NCBI GenBank assembly: GCA_021297975.1
Contig: JAJTHO010000095.1
Location: forward strand, 1 to 13,370
Direction of reading: 5' to 3'
DNA: 13,370 nt
Source of the DNA: Alphaproteobacteria bacterium
Lineage (GTDB): Bacteria; Pseudomonadota; Alphaproteobacteria; JAJTHO01
Shown: in pieces, positions 1 through 6,599 of the stretch
How the letters are laid out: the number at the start of each line of letters is the position of its first letter
Numbering within the stretch: the first letter of the stretch is position 1
Translations under genes and position numbers: made by a program
The notes under the pieces: generated by a model
What the model was told of the DNA's origin: nothing
The model's input: the letters and a program-made list of their open reading frames with translations, nothing else
Database searches by the model: none

Positions 1-9
1 CATGCAGCG

Positions 10-645
10 TTATTCTTCAACCCGTTCAGGCTTTGCATCGGTTTTTGTATCGGGCTTCGTATCAGGGGCAAGCACGGGGGCATCAACCTCGTCGTTCGTT
101 GCGGGGGCTTCTTCGTTTAATTCTTGCTGTTTTTGAATTTGTTCCTGCATCAGGCCAGATAACAATTGCGAAGCGCGCTGCATCGCCGAGTTTTCAATAT
201 TCTGTTTTAGTTCAGGTAATTTTTGCGCCAATTTGCTGCCCGCAGGCGTTGCAAGGAAAGCCGCGATAGATTCCAGCTCATCGCTGGTAAAGTTCTCCCG
301 CAGATTGGTATTTAGCTGCGTCTCAATCTCAGGAAGAACGCCGGTAAGTTTCTGCATAAGCTCCGTTTTCTTAGCCGCAACCAAGGCGCTTTGATTTTCA
401 CCGCGATAGAGCACCAGCACTTGGGATTCCACCGCCGGGCGCACGCGCTCTTCAACAGCTTTCAGCGTTGCTGCCGCATCCAGCGCGCGCACGATACGCG
501 TTACCGAATCCGCATCCGCCGGTAATCCTGTGGCTGCCGCGCTCGTGTTCTCAACCGGAGCAGCGGCCTGTTCGGCTCTTTCCTCGCACGCAGAAAGCAG
601 TGTTAAGGAGGCAAGAAGCGTTGCTGTGAGGATGATTGTGCGCAT
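10..645 (-). CDS. DUF2059-like outer-envelope lipoprotein
   Basis: This is a predicted lipoprotein of 211 residues. Residues 1-20 form a short signal peptide ending in a lipobox (LLSAC, Cys20), so the mature protein should be lipid-anchored on the periplasmic side of the envelope. Residues about 45-170 are helical, and the segment FTSDELESIAAFLATPAGSK (119-138) resembles the core of the DUF2059 family, whose biochemical role is not established. The last 40 residues are a charged, low-complexity tail with DTKP/DTKT/DAKP near-repeats. The frame is open upstream to 711, but the start at 645 is chosen because it directly begins the signal peptide and has a strong TAAGGAG site 6 bases upstream. 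It follows ispG after 10 bases, and its ribosome site includes the ispG stop codon, so translation is probably coupled to ispG. No function is inferred beyond envelope location. Confidence 0.8.
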   Translation of the reverse strand: MRTIILTATLLASLTLLSACEERAEQAAAPVENTSAAATGLPADADSVTRIVRALDAAATLKAVEERVRPAVESQVLVLYRGENQSALVAAKKTELMQKLTGVLPEIETQLNTNLRENFTSDELESIAAFLATPAGSKLAQKLPELKQNIENSAMQRASQLLSGLMQEQIQKQQELNEEAPATNDEVDAPVLAPDTKPDTKTDAKPERVEE

Positions 646-651
646 GGTTTT

Positions 652-658
652 CTCCTTA
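652..658 (-). promoter_or_regulatory. Ribosome binding site of the DUF2059 lipoprotein, sharing the ispG stop codon
   Basis: On the minus strand the bases read TAAGGAG, 6 bases before the ATG at 645. The TAA is the ispG stop codon. This decides the short start over the upstream methionine at 711 and suggests translational coupling. Confidence 0.75.
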
Positions 659-1774
659 TGCTGCCTGGTTTTTATCCGCCGCGGCGTCAAGTTCGCGGGC
701 TTTATTCTCAATCAGTTCGGCGAGATGCTCAACAATATCTTTGTCTTTGAGGCGGTGGTTGATATCCCCGCCAAGGTATATCGCGTGGGTGTTGTTGCCG
801 CCGCCGGTAAGCCCGATATCGGTCATCAAGGCCTCGCCGGGGCCATTCACCACACAGCCAATGACCGACACCGTCATCGGCGTTGTGATGTGGGCAATCC
901 GCTTTTCAAGCGCCTCAACCGTTTTAATCACATCAAATTGCTGCCGTGCGCAAGACGGACACGAGACAATATTCACGCCGCGCGCGCGCAGTTTCAAGGA
1001 TTTCAAAATATCAAAGCCAACCTTGATTTCCTCAACCGGATCCGCAGAGAGCGACACACGAATCGTATCGCCAATGCCGTCCATCAGCAGCAAACCAAGC
1101 CCCACCGATGACTTCACCGTGCCGCTTTGCAGCCCCCCCGCCTCGGTAATTCCCAAATGCAGCGGGTGGTCTGTTTGCGCAGCCAGGCCGCGATACGCCG
1201 CAACCGCAAGGAAAATATCCGATGCCTTGACGCTGATTTTAAAATTATGAAAATCGTGCTCTTGCAGAATCGCCGCGTGGTGCAGCGCGCTTTCAATCAT
1301 CGCCTCCGGGCATGGCTCGCCGTATTTTTCAAGAAGATGCTGTTCTAAGGAACCCGCATTCACACCAATACGAATCGCACAGTTGTAATCCCGCGCCGCC
1401 TGAACAACCTCGCGCACGCGCTCGCGGCTGCCGATATTGCCGGGATTAATGCGCAGGCAGGCCGCCCCGGCCTCGGCGGCTTCAATCGCGCGTTTATAAT
1501 GAAAATGAATATCCGCCACAATCGGCACGGTGACATGCGGGATAATATCCTTCAGCGCCGCGGTGGATTCCGCATCCGGCACGGAAATACGCACAATATC
1601 CGCGCCCGCAACCTCCAGCGCCCGCACCTGCGCAATCGTTCCCTGAATATCCGTTGTCAGGGTGTTGGTCATGGATTGCACACTAATCGGCGCATCCCCG
1701 CCCACTTTCACGTTCCCAACAGTAATCTGGCGCGAAACGCGGCGCTTAATAACCTGATAGGGGCGCGACTGCAC
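656..1774 (-). CDS. ispG: 4-hydroxy-3-methylbut-2-en-1-yl diphosphate synthase (flavodoxin)
   Basis: IspG (GcpE) catalyses the penultimate step of the MEP pathway, converting MEcPP to HMBPP with a [4Fe-4S] cluster in the cytoplasm. The 372-residue length is that of the short, bacterial single-domain form. An N-terminal TIM-barrel region holds SVQSMTNT (31-38). The C-terminal cluster domain carries SCPSCARQQFD (Cys272 and Cys275) and IGCVVNGPGEA (Cys307 and Glu314), the expected cluster ligands by family comparison. The first codon is GTG at 1774. A GAGGAA ribosome site lies inside the end of the upstream RodZ-like gene with a 9-base spacer, and only 6 bases separate the genes. RodZ-like followed by ispG is a common bacterial order, and hisS is often next, but here a lipoprotein gene intervenes. 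Confidence 0.97.
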   Translation of the reverse strand: MQSRPYQVIKRRVSRQITVGNVKVGGDAPISVQSMTNTLTTDIQGTIAQVRALEVAGADIVRISVPDAESTAALKDIIPHVTVPIVADIHFHYKRAIEAAEAGAACLRINPGNIGSRERVREVVQAARDYNCAIRIGVNAGSLEQHLLEKYGEPCPEAMIESALHHAAILQEHDFHNFKISVKASDIFLAVAAYRGLAAQTDHPLHLGITEAGGLQSGTVKSSVGLGLLLMDGIGDTIRVSLSADPVEEIKVGFDILKSLKLRARGVNIVSCPSCARQQFDVIKTVEALEKRIAHITTPMTVSVIGCVVNGPGEALMTDIGLTGGGNNTHAIYLGGDINHRLKDKDIVEHLAELIENKARELDAAADKNQAA

Positions 1775-1780
1775 GGCGGC

Positions 1781-2731
1781 TTATTCCTCGACAGGAACTG
1801 CCGGTACGGCCAAGAGCCGCAAGGATGCCGGCGTAACGTTTCTCAGTGTACGGCTGGTTTTACCCGTAAGCGGCGGCAATGTCTCGCCGTTGATCTCAAA
1901 CAGCGCGGCAGATGGGTTGCTGAGCATGAGTGACAGGCCAGGCTTTGGTTTAATCTCATACATTCTACCGGGTTCTAAAGTAGCATCGGTTAGAATTTTC
2001 CCGCTGCTGTCTTTAAGTACGAAACGGAGACGGCTTTGCGCCCGAAGCCAAATGCTCTCGTCCGGCGCGACTGCTGCCGGTGCGGCGTCTGTGGCCGGGC
2101 TTGTGTTAAGCGTAGGAGCCGCGTTAAGAGGCGATAACTCAGGCGCGGACGCCGGCGCTGCCTGGCCAGCATCTTGAACCGGAGCAGTAACTGAAACTGC
2201 TTCAGCCTGCGGCTGCATAGGCGCTGTTTGCGCCGCTAAAGGCTCGGAAGCAGCGATTTCAGCTGCCTCCGTCGTTGCAACCGGAGCCGGCGCCAATTGC
2301 GCGATAGCCGGTGCTTGCGACCCGTCGTTTGTGTTGTGCGATCCGGCGTAGGCCAATGCCCCTACAATACCGGCCAGCGCGATAAACACGAGGCCACTGT
2401 TGCTGCTTTTAGGGGCTTTCTCACTCGGTGCGGGAACATGCACCTTGGGTGTGTTTACTGCCGTTTGTTCTTCGCGCAATTTCGCAACCACTTCATCGGG
2501 TTTTAAATCCAAATAGTCGGCATAGGCGCGAACAAAACCAATAACATAACTGTTGCCTGGCAAGCTGCTGTATTCGCCTGCTTCGATGGCATCTATATAA
2601 TCTATGCGGATATTGAGCGCTGTGCCAACCTGAGCTGCGCTGAGCCCGCGCTCTTTGCGACCTTTAACTAATATCTGCGCAACCGTAGGTTCCGGCTTAG
2701 TGCCATCAACAATTTTCAAAGCGGGTTCCAT
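1781..2731 (-). CDS. RodZ-like helix-turn-helix membrane protein (DUF4115)
   Basis: This 316-residue protein has the RodZ layout. A cytoplasmic Xre/HTH_25-type helix-turn-helix lies at about 14-85 (ERGLSAAQVGTALNIRIDYI, then AIEAGEYSSLPGNSYVIGFV), followed by one transmembrane helix at about 113-130. A long Ala/Pro-rich linker of about 95 residues comes next (135-228), and then a C-terminal beta domain of DUF4115 type (228-308, with DSSGKILTDATLEPG). In the known family, RodZ couples MreB filaments to the elongation machinery at the inner membrane and sets rod shape. An ATG at 2731 is supported by AAGGA 6 bases upstream. It sits 23 bases after the NPD-family gene and 6 bases before ispG. I give no symbol because sequence identity within the family is low and the MreB link is inferred. 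Confidence 0.85.
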   Translation of the reverse strand: MEPALKIVDGTKPEPTVAQILVKGRKERGLSAAQVGTALNIRIDYIDAIEAGEYSSLPGNSYVIGFVRAYADYLDLKPDEVVAKLREEQTAVNTPKVHVPAPSEKAPKSSNSGLVFIALAGIVGALAYAGSHNTNDGSQAPAIAQLAPAPVATTEAAEIAASEPLAAQTAPMQPQAEAVSVTAPVQDAGQAAPASAPELSPLNAAPTLNTSPATDAAPAAVAPDESIWLRAQSRLRFVLKDSSGKILTDATLEPGRMYEIKPKPGLSLMLSNPSAALFEINGETLPPLTGKTSRTLRNVTPASLRLLAVPAVPVEE

Positions 2732-2754
2732 AGACTATCCTTATTCAGCCAACG

Positions 2755-3756
2755 TTAAACATTAAGTGCCGCGTCGGCTTCACGACACAAACGATCAAGC
2801 AATGTTTTAACAGGAACGATATCATGAACAAGCCCAACGCTTTGTCCGGCCATGACCGACCCCGTTGCAACATCGCCTTCTAACACAGCCCGCCGCAACG
2901 CGCCAGCCCAGAAATGTTCTATTTCTAGCTGCGCAGCCTTCATGTCTAATTCGCCGTTGTCATATTTTTCGATAACATGCCGCTGTATTTCGATGAATTT
3001 TTTTGTTCCTTCATTGCCAAGTCCGCGCACGGGTATCACTGGAAAACGCGGGTCTAGTTGCGGCGATAACACAGCATCCCGCGAGGAGGCGCGCACAAAA
3101 GCCTGTTTAAAATTTTCATGAGCGATACATTCATCGGTGCACACAAAGGCCGTGCCGAGCTGCACGCCTGCCGCGCCCATGCGCAGAAAAGTGGTTATAG
3201 CCATGCCGCGGCCAATGCCGCCGGCAACAAAAACCGGCACGTCGTTTATTTCCGGCAGTATTTCCTGCGCCAATACGGCAGTTGAAACCTGCCCCACATG
3301 GCCGCCCGCTTCGTGCCCTTCAATAATCAGTGCATCAACGCCTTGCTTGATAAGTTTTTTAGCGAGCGATAAAGCCGGCGCAAACGCGATAACCTTCACG
3401 CCCGCATCGCGGGCTTTACTTATCAGCGCCGCTGGCGGCAAGCCCCCGGCAAAGACCACAAACGACACCTTTGCCGCAATCACCACATCGGTCATTTCCG
3501 CAAGCAGTGGATGCATCACTATAAGATTAACGCCGAAATTCTTTGTTGTTTTTTCGCGGGTTGCCTTAATTTCTTCAGCCAAAACAGCGGGCGGCATCGA
3601 GCCGCTGGCGATAACACCAAAGCCGCCGGCGTTGCTAATCGCGGCAACGAGATTGCGCTCTGAAACCCATGTCATCGCGCCGCCTAAAATGGCCACCTCA
3701 CAGCCCAGAAAGGCCGCGCCGCGCTGCATCAGATTTTTAAGCGGCGTCGAGATCAT
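2755..3756 (-). CDS. NPD-family FMN-dependent oxidoreductase (nitronate monooxygenase / FabK-like)
   Basis: This is a 333-residue flavoprotein with a TIM-barrel fold of the 2-nitropropane dioxygenase family. Motifs seen are ILGGAMTWVSERNLVAAISN (23-42) leading into AGGFGVIASG, then FGVNLIVMHP (74-83), IEGHEAGGHVG (145-155, the Gly/His-rich FMN segment), VFVAGGIGRG (175-184) and GAAGVQLGTAFVCTDE (194-209). Family members oxidise alkyl nitronates or reduce enoyl-ACP (FabK), and the substrate cannot be told from these motifs. The start at 3756 is preferred because it gives the family's usual N-terminus, and it overlaps the end of lysC by 20 bases. It lacks a good ribosome site, so coupling to lysC translation is likely. 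A later ATG at 3729 would also work but has no better site. Longer versions reaching 3804 lie deeper inside lysC and are less likely. Confidence 0.85.
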   Translation of the reverse strand: MISTPLKNLMQRGAAFLGCEVAILGGAMTWVSERNLVAAISNAGGFGVIASGSMPPAVLAEEIKATREKTTKNFGVNLIVMHPLLAEMTDVVIAAKVSFVVFAGGLPPAALISKARDAGVKVIAFAPALSLAKKLIKQGVDALIIEGHEAGGHVGQVSTAVLAQEILPEINDVPVFVAGGIGRGMAITTFLRMGAAGVQLGTAFVCTDECIAHENFKQAFVRASSRDAVLSPQLDPRFPVIPVRGLGNEGTKKFIEIQRHVIEKYDNGELDMKAAQLEIEHFWAGALRRAVLEGDVATGSVMAGQSVGLVHDIVPVKTLLDRLCREADAALNV

Positions 3757-4966
3757 AAGCCGTATGCAGAGCGCGGAGCGCGAGTTCGGTGTAAGCCTCA
3801 TCAATCAAGACACTGATTTTAATTTCAGAGGTTGAGATAACCTTGATGTTAATGCCTTTGTCGGCCAGCGTTTGAAACATAATCTGCGCCGTGCCGGGAT
3901 GGCTGCGCATACCCAGCCCCACCACCGAAATTTTCGCAACGACTTCATCGATGTGCAGATTTTTATAGCCAATAGCCGCGCTTTGCTCTTCCAATATTTT
4001 TCGCGCCAGCGGCAGCTCGCTGCGCGGAATGGTAAACGTCATATCCGTTTTGTTGGAATCCCCGGCAATGCTTTGCACAATCATATCCACGTTAATCGCG
4101 GCCTTTGCCAAGGGGCCAAAAATACTGGCCGATACGCCGGGTTTGTCGTCGATACTGAACAGGGTTATTTTTGCTTCATCACGGCTGTAAGCAATGCCGC
4201 TAACCACCTGTTGTTCCACAATTTCCTCCTCTGGAACGACTGTCGTTCCCCCGCCGTCTTTAAATGTTGAGACAACCCGCACGCGAACGCGCTCTTTCAT
4301 CGCCAGTTCCACGCTGCGCGTTTGCAGCACCTTTGCGCCCAAAGACGCCAGCTCCAGCATTTCTTCAAAGCTGATTTTGTCCATGCGCTTGGCCTTAGGC
4401 ACAATGCGCGGGTCTGTAGTATAAACCCCGTCCACATCGGTATAAATATCACAGCGGTCTGCGTTGAGCGCAGCGGCAATAGCAACCGCCGCCGTGTCGC
4501 TGCCGCCCCGGCCTATAGTCGTGATGCGCCCGGCATCGGTAACGCCTTGAAAACCAGCGATAACGGGAATAACGCCCTCGCTAAGGCTTTGCGTCAGAAT
4601 GGTCGTATCTATACCGGTTATCCGCGCCTTGCCGTGCGTTGCATCGGTGTGAATTGGCACTTGCCAGCCGCAGTAAGAACGCGATTTATATCCTTGTTTT
4701 TGCAGCGCAAGCGCAAAAAGACCAATGGTCACTTGCTCGCCGGTTGAAACCACCGTGTCATGCTCTGCCGCATCATAAAGCGGGTCTATTTCTTTAACCC
4801 AAGAAAGCAATTGATTCGTCTGTCCCGACATCGCCGACACCACCACCGCAACGCGGTGTCCGGCGGCGGCTTCCCGCGCCGCAATGCTAGCAGCGTGCTG
4901 AATCCGCGCCACATCACCCACCGATGTGCCGCCAAATTTTAGTACCAGAAGTTGATTTTTGCTCAT
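3737..4966 (-). CDS. lysC: Aspartate kinase, ACT-domain regulated
   Basis: Aspartate kinase phosphorylates aspartate, the first step towards lysine (and diaminopimelate), threonine and methionine. The 409-residue length fits the monofunctional class. The amino-acid kinase domain (about 1-245) carries LKFGGTSVGD (9-18), VVSTGEQV (72-79), TTIGRGGSDTAA (149-160) and YTDVDGVYTTDP (175-186). Two ACT domains follow at about 266-340 and 345-405, the second with SVVGLGMRSHPGTA and KVISTSEIKISVLI, so feedback inhibition by lysine and/or threonine is expected from family knowledge. The ATG at 4966 has an AGGA site 4 bases upstream. The gene diverges from ubiG across 58 bases, and it is first in the leftward gene run. 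Confidence 0.97.
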   Translation of the reverse strand: MSKNQLLVLKFGGTSVGDVARIQHAASIAAREAAAGHRVAVVVSAMSGQTNQLLSWVKEIDPLYDAAEHDTVVSTGEQVTIGLFALALQKQGYKSRSYCGWQVPIHTDATHGKARITGIDTTILTQSLSEGVIPVIAGFQGVTDAGRITTIGRGGSDTAAVAIAAALNADRCDIYTDVDGVYTTDPRIVPKAKRMDKISFEEMLELASLGAKVLQTRSVELAMKERVRVRVVSTFKDGGGTTVVPEEEIVEQQVVSGIAYSRDEAKITLFSIDDKPGVSASIFGPLAKAAINVDMIVQSIAGDSNKTDMTFTIPRSELPLARKILEEQSAAIGYKNLHIDEVVAKISVVGLGMRSHPGTAQIMFQTLADKGINIKVISTSEIKISVLIDEAYTELALRALHTAYDLDAA

Positions 4967-4983
4967 TTTTTCCTAGGTTGCTA

Positions 4984-5013
4984 TCTATAACGGTTTTAGG
5001 CTGTATTTCGCAA
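4984..5013 (-). promoter_or_regulatory. Candidate lysC promoter
   Basis: On the minus strand TTGCGA (5013-5008) and TATAGA (4989-4984) are separated by 18 bases, each matching 4 of 6 sigma-70 consensus positions. It lies in the 58-base gap between divergent lysC and ubiG. Transcription would start close to the lysC start codon, leaving a very short leader. This is a motif match only. Confidence 0.3.
4986..4991 (+). promoter_or_regulatory. Candidate -10 element for ubiG
   Basis: TATAAC matches 5 of 6 positions of a sigma-70 -10 box. It would start transcription about 25-30 bases before the ubiG ATG. No convincing -35 is found at 16-18 bases upstream. It overlaps the opposing lysC -10 candidate. 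Confidence 0.25.
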
Positions 5014-5017
5014 GGGG
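5012..5017 (+). promoter_or_regulatory. Ribosome binding site of ubiG
   Basis: AAGGGG lies 7 bases before the ATG at 5025. It favours that ATG over an in-frame TTG at 5019, which would be only one base from the site. Confidence 0.6.
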
Positions 5018-5024
5018 TTTGAGC

Positions 5025-5756
5025 ATGACCACCACCATTGATACGGACGAAGTCGAGAAATTCAGCCGCCTGGCCGCCACGTGGTGGGACACGGAAGGCG
5101 CGTTTAAACCGCTGCACCGCTTTAATCCCGTGCGCGTTGAGTATATTCGCAGCGCCCTAGCCGCACATTTTAAGCGGGATGAGGCAGCGCTGAAAATTGC
5201 AGATGGGCTTAGCCTCTTGGATGTGGGTTGTGGTGGCGGTCTGATTGCCGAGCCGATGGCGCGGCTTGGCGCGGCGGTCACCGCGATTGATGCCAGCGAA
5301 AAAAATATCGCCGCCGCTAAAATTCACGGGCAGCAAGCTGGTTTAACAATAGACTATCGCTGTATGGCCGCAGAAAATCTGGCCGATACCGGCGCGCAGT
5401 TTGATGTGATTTTATGTCTGGAAGTCGTGGAACATGTGGCCGACCCATTGCTGCTCGTGCGCAGTATCGCCGCACTGCTGAAGCCCGGCGGCCTGCTTGT
5501 CATGGCCACATTAAACCGCACGCCGCAGAGCTTTGCATTGGTGATTGTGGGCGCGGAGTATGTGCTGCGCTGGCTGCCGCGCGGTACGCATCAATGGTCA
5601 AAATTTATCAAACCGGCGGAACTATCAGACTTTGTTATGAAAAGCGGCCTTGCCCTTAAGGCGATAGATGGCGTGCAGTATAATCCCTTATCCAAAGTGT
5701 GGCGATTAAGCCGCGATACAACCGTGAATTATCTGTTAACCGCGACAAAAAATTGA
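5025..5756 (+). CDS. ubiG: Bifunctional 2-polyprenyl-6-hydroxyphenol methylase / 3-demethylubiquinol 3-O-methyltransferase
   Basis: UbiG performs both O-methylation steps of ubiquinone synthesis using S-adenosylmethionine. The 243-residue length is typical. The N-terminus (DEVEKFSRLAATWWDTEGAF, then KPLHRFNPVRVEYI) is characteristic of UbiG. The class I methyltransferase fold follows: motif I LLDVGCGGG at 64-72, the acidic end of strand 2 at VTAIDAS (85-91), MAAENLA (114-120), and FDVILCLEVVEHVADP (126-141). The C-terminal part has FALVIVGAEYVLRWLPRGTH and the family's HQWSKFIKP segment (189-197). The ATG at 5025 is used in place of the upstream TTG. The gene is divergent from lysC, an arrangement I recall from other Alphaproteobacteria, and it is followed by the sdh genes after 48 bases. 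Confidence 0.96.
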   Translation: MTTTIDTDEVEKFSRLAATWWDTEGAFKPLHRFNPVRVEYIRSALAAHFKRDEAALKIADGLSLLDVGCGGGLIAEPMARLGAAVTAIDASEKNIAAAKIHGQQAGLTIDYRCMAAENLADTGAQFDVILCLEVVEHVADPLLLVRSIAALLKPGGLLVMATLNRTPQSFALVIVGAEYVLRWLPRGTHQWSKFIKPAELSDFVMKSGLALKAIDGVQYNPLSKVWRLSRDTTVNYLLTATKN

Positions 5757-5780
5757 CAGTGGCTACCCCCTTGCTTTAGG
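5753..5780 (+). promoter_or_regulatory. Candidate sdhCDAB promoter
   Basis: A perfect -35 hexamer TTGACA (5753-5758) overlaps the ubiG stop codon. A loose -10 region around CTTTAG (5774-5779) lies 15-16 bases on and shares 4 of 6 positions with the alphaproteobacterial CTATAT pattern. The remaining gap to sdhC holds the 8-base palindrome TTCCGGAA (5784-5791). Read-through from ubiG is equally possible because no terminator is seen. Confidence 0.35.
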
Positions 5781-5804
5781 CATTCCGGAACCTAGGTATT
5801 TATT

Positions 5805-6203
5805 ATGTCACAGCCCAATACTCGGCCTCTCTCGCCGCATTTGCAGGTCTATCGCCCTCAATTAACGAGTGTTTTGTCGATTTCGCACCGCGCCAGTGGT
5901 GTTTTTTTGAGCGCGGGTGCGCTTGTTTTGTCACTATTGATCTACGCGCTGGCGTTTGATGCGCCGCTGTATGAGACCGTTCGCGGTCTTTTCAATACAA
6001 CCATCGGCCAAGGCGCGCTGTGCCTCTGGACGTTTGCTTTCTTTTATCATTTCAGCAACGGCATCCGCCATTTGTTCTGGGATATGGGCAAGGGTTTTTC
6101 GCTGCCTAACGTCTACATCAGCGGCTATGCCGTGCTCGCCTCGGCGCTGGTTCTGACCACAATAACATTGGGATACGGGCATTATGTCAACATCGGCCAA
6201 TAA
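5805..6203 (+). CDS. sdhC: Succinate dehydrogenase cytochrome b556 subunit
   Basis: SdhC is the first membrane anchor of respiratory complex II and, with SdhD, holds heme b and the ubiquinone site. This copy has 132 residues. It opens with the family signature RPLSPHLQVYRPQLTSVLSI (7-26) leading to SHRASG. Ser25 and Arg29 align with the E. coli quinone-site residues Ser27 and Arg31. Three transmembrane helices are visible at about 30-52, 68-92 and 105-125. Helix 2 holds YHFSNGIRH, where His82 matches the heme ligand position of E. coli His84. The ribosome site is weak (an AGG about 10 bases before the ATG at 5805). Its last 20 bases overlap the start of sdhD in another frame. Confidence 0.95.
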   Translation: MSQPNTRPLSPHLQVYRPQLTSVLSISHRASGVFLSAGALVLSLLIYALAFDAPLYETVRGLFNTTIGQGALCLWTFAFFYHFSNGIRHLFWDMGKGFSLPNVYISGYAVLASALVLTTITLGYGHYVNIGQ

Positions 6204-6588
6204 AGATACGCCGCTGCAAACTCCGCTAGGGCGGGTTCGCGGCCTCGGCAGCGCCAAATCCGGCGCGCACCACTGGATTTATCAGCGCCTGACGGCGGTT
6301 CTGCTGATACCGCTGATGCTGTGTCTGGTTGCAACGCTTGTGACGCTACCAAGTTTAGAACACGGCGAAGCCGCCGCCTATGCCGCACAGCCGCTTGTTG
6401 CGCTGACGTTATTTTTCACCATGGCGGCGATGCTGTATCATGCAAAGCTGGGCTTAACAGTTGTGATTGAAGATTATGTGCACTGCGCATGTGTCCGCAT
6501 CGGTATGCTGGTTGCGGTGAAGATATTGGCCGTTATTGCTATTTCTGCGGTGTCACTGGCGTTGATTAAACTTGTGATTGCAGGCTAG
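6184..6588 (+). CDS. sdhD: Succinate dehydrogenase hydrophobic membrane anchor subunit
   Basis: SdhD is the second membrane anchor of complex II. The 134-residue protein carries the alphaproteobacterial pattern TPLGRVRGLGSAKSGAHHW (13-31) and three membrane helices at about 34-55, 67-92 and 104-132. His86 in MLYHAKLG and Asp97-Tyr98 in IEDYVH match the His71 and Asp82-Tyr83 quinone-pocket positions of E. coli SdhD; this alignment is from memory of the family. The ATG at 6184 lies inside sdhC, giving a 20-base overlap and no clear independent ribosome site, so coupled translation is likely. The stop codon at 6586-6588 runs into the sdhA ribosome site. Confidence 0.94.
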   Translation: MSTSANKDTPLQTPLGRVRGLGSAKSGAHHWIYQRLTAVLLIPLMLCLVATLVTLPSLEHGEAAAYAAQPLVALTLFFTMAAMLYHAKLGLTVVIEDYVHCACVRIGMLVAVKILAVIAISAVSLALIKLVIAG

Positions 6589-6593
6589 AGGAG
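6587..6593 (+). promoter_or_regulatory. Ribosome binding site of sdhA overlapping the sdhD stop
   Basis: AGAGGAG begins on the last two bases of the sdhD TAG stop. It lies 6 bases before GTG at 6600 and directly abuts a TTG at 6594. This spacing makes GTG the likely sdhA start. Confidence 0.7.
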
Positions 6594-6599
6594 TTGAGT

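Noticed and set aside
1..3. A minus-strand ATG (CAT on the plus strand) at the very edge, 6 bases after the lipoprotein stop, possibly the next gene (hisS by analogy).
   Set aside because: Only three bases are visible and no good ribosome site precedes it, so it cannot be supported as a gene.
530..1250. Long plus-strand open frames opposite ispG and the lipoprotein.
   Set aside because: They lie antisense to confidently identified genes and show no family motifs; they are by-products of GC-rich coding DNA.
3137..3835. A 232-codon plus-strand open frame opposite the NPD-family gene.
   Set aside because: Antisense to conserved flavoprotein motifs, no recognisable domain and no convincing ribosome site.
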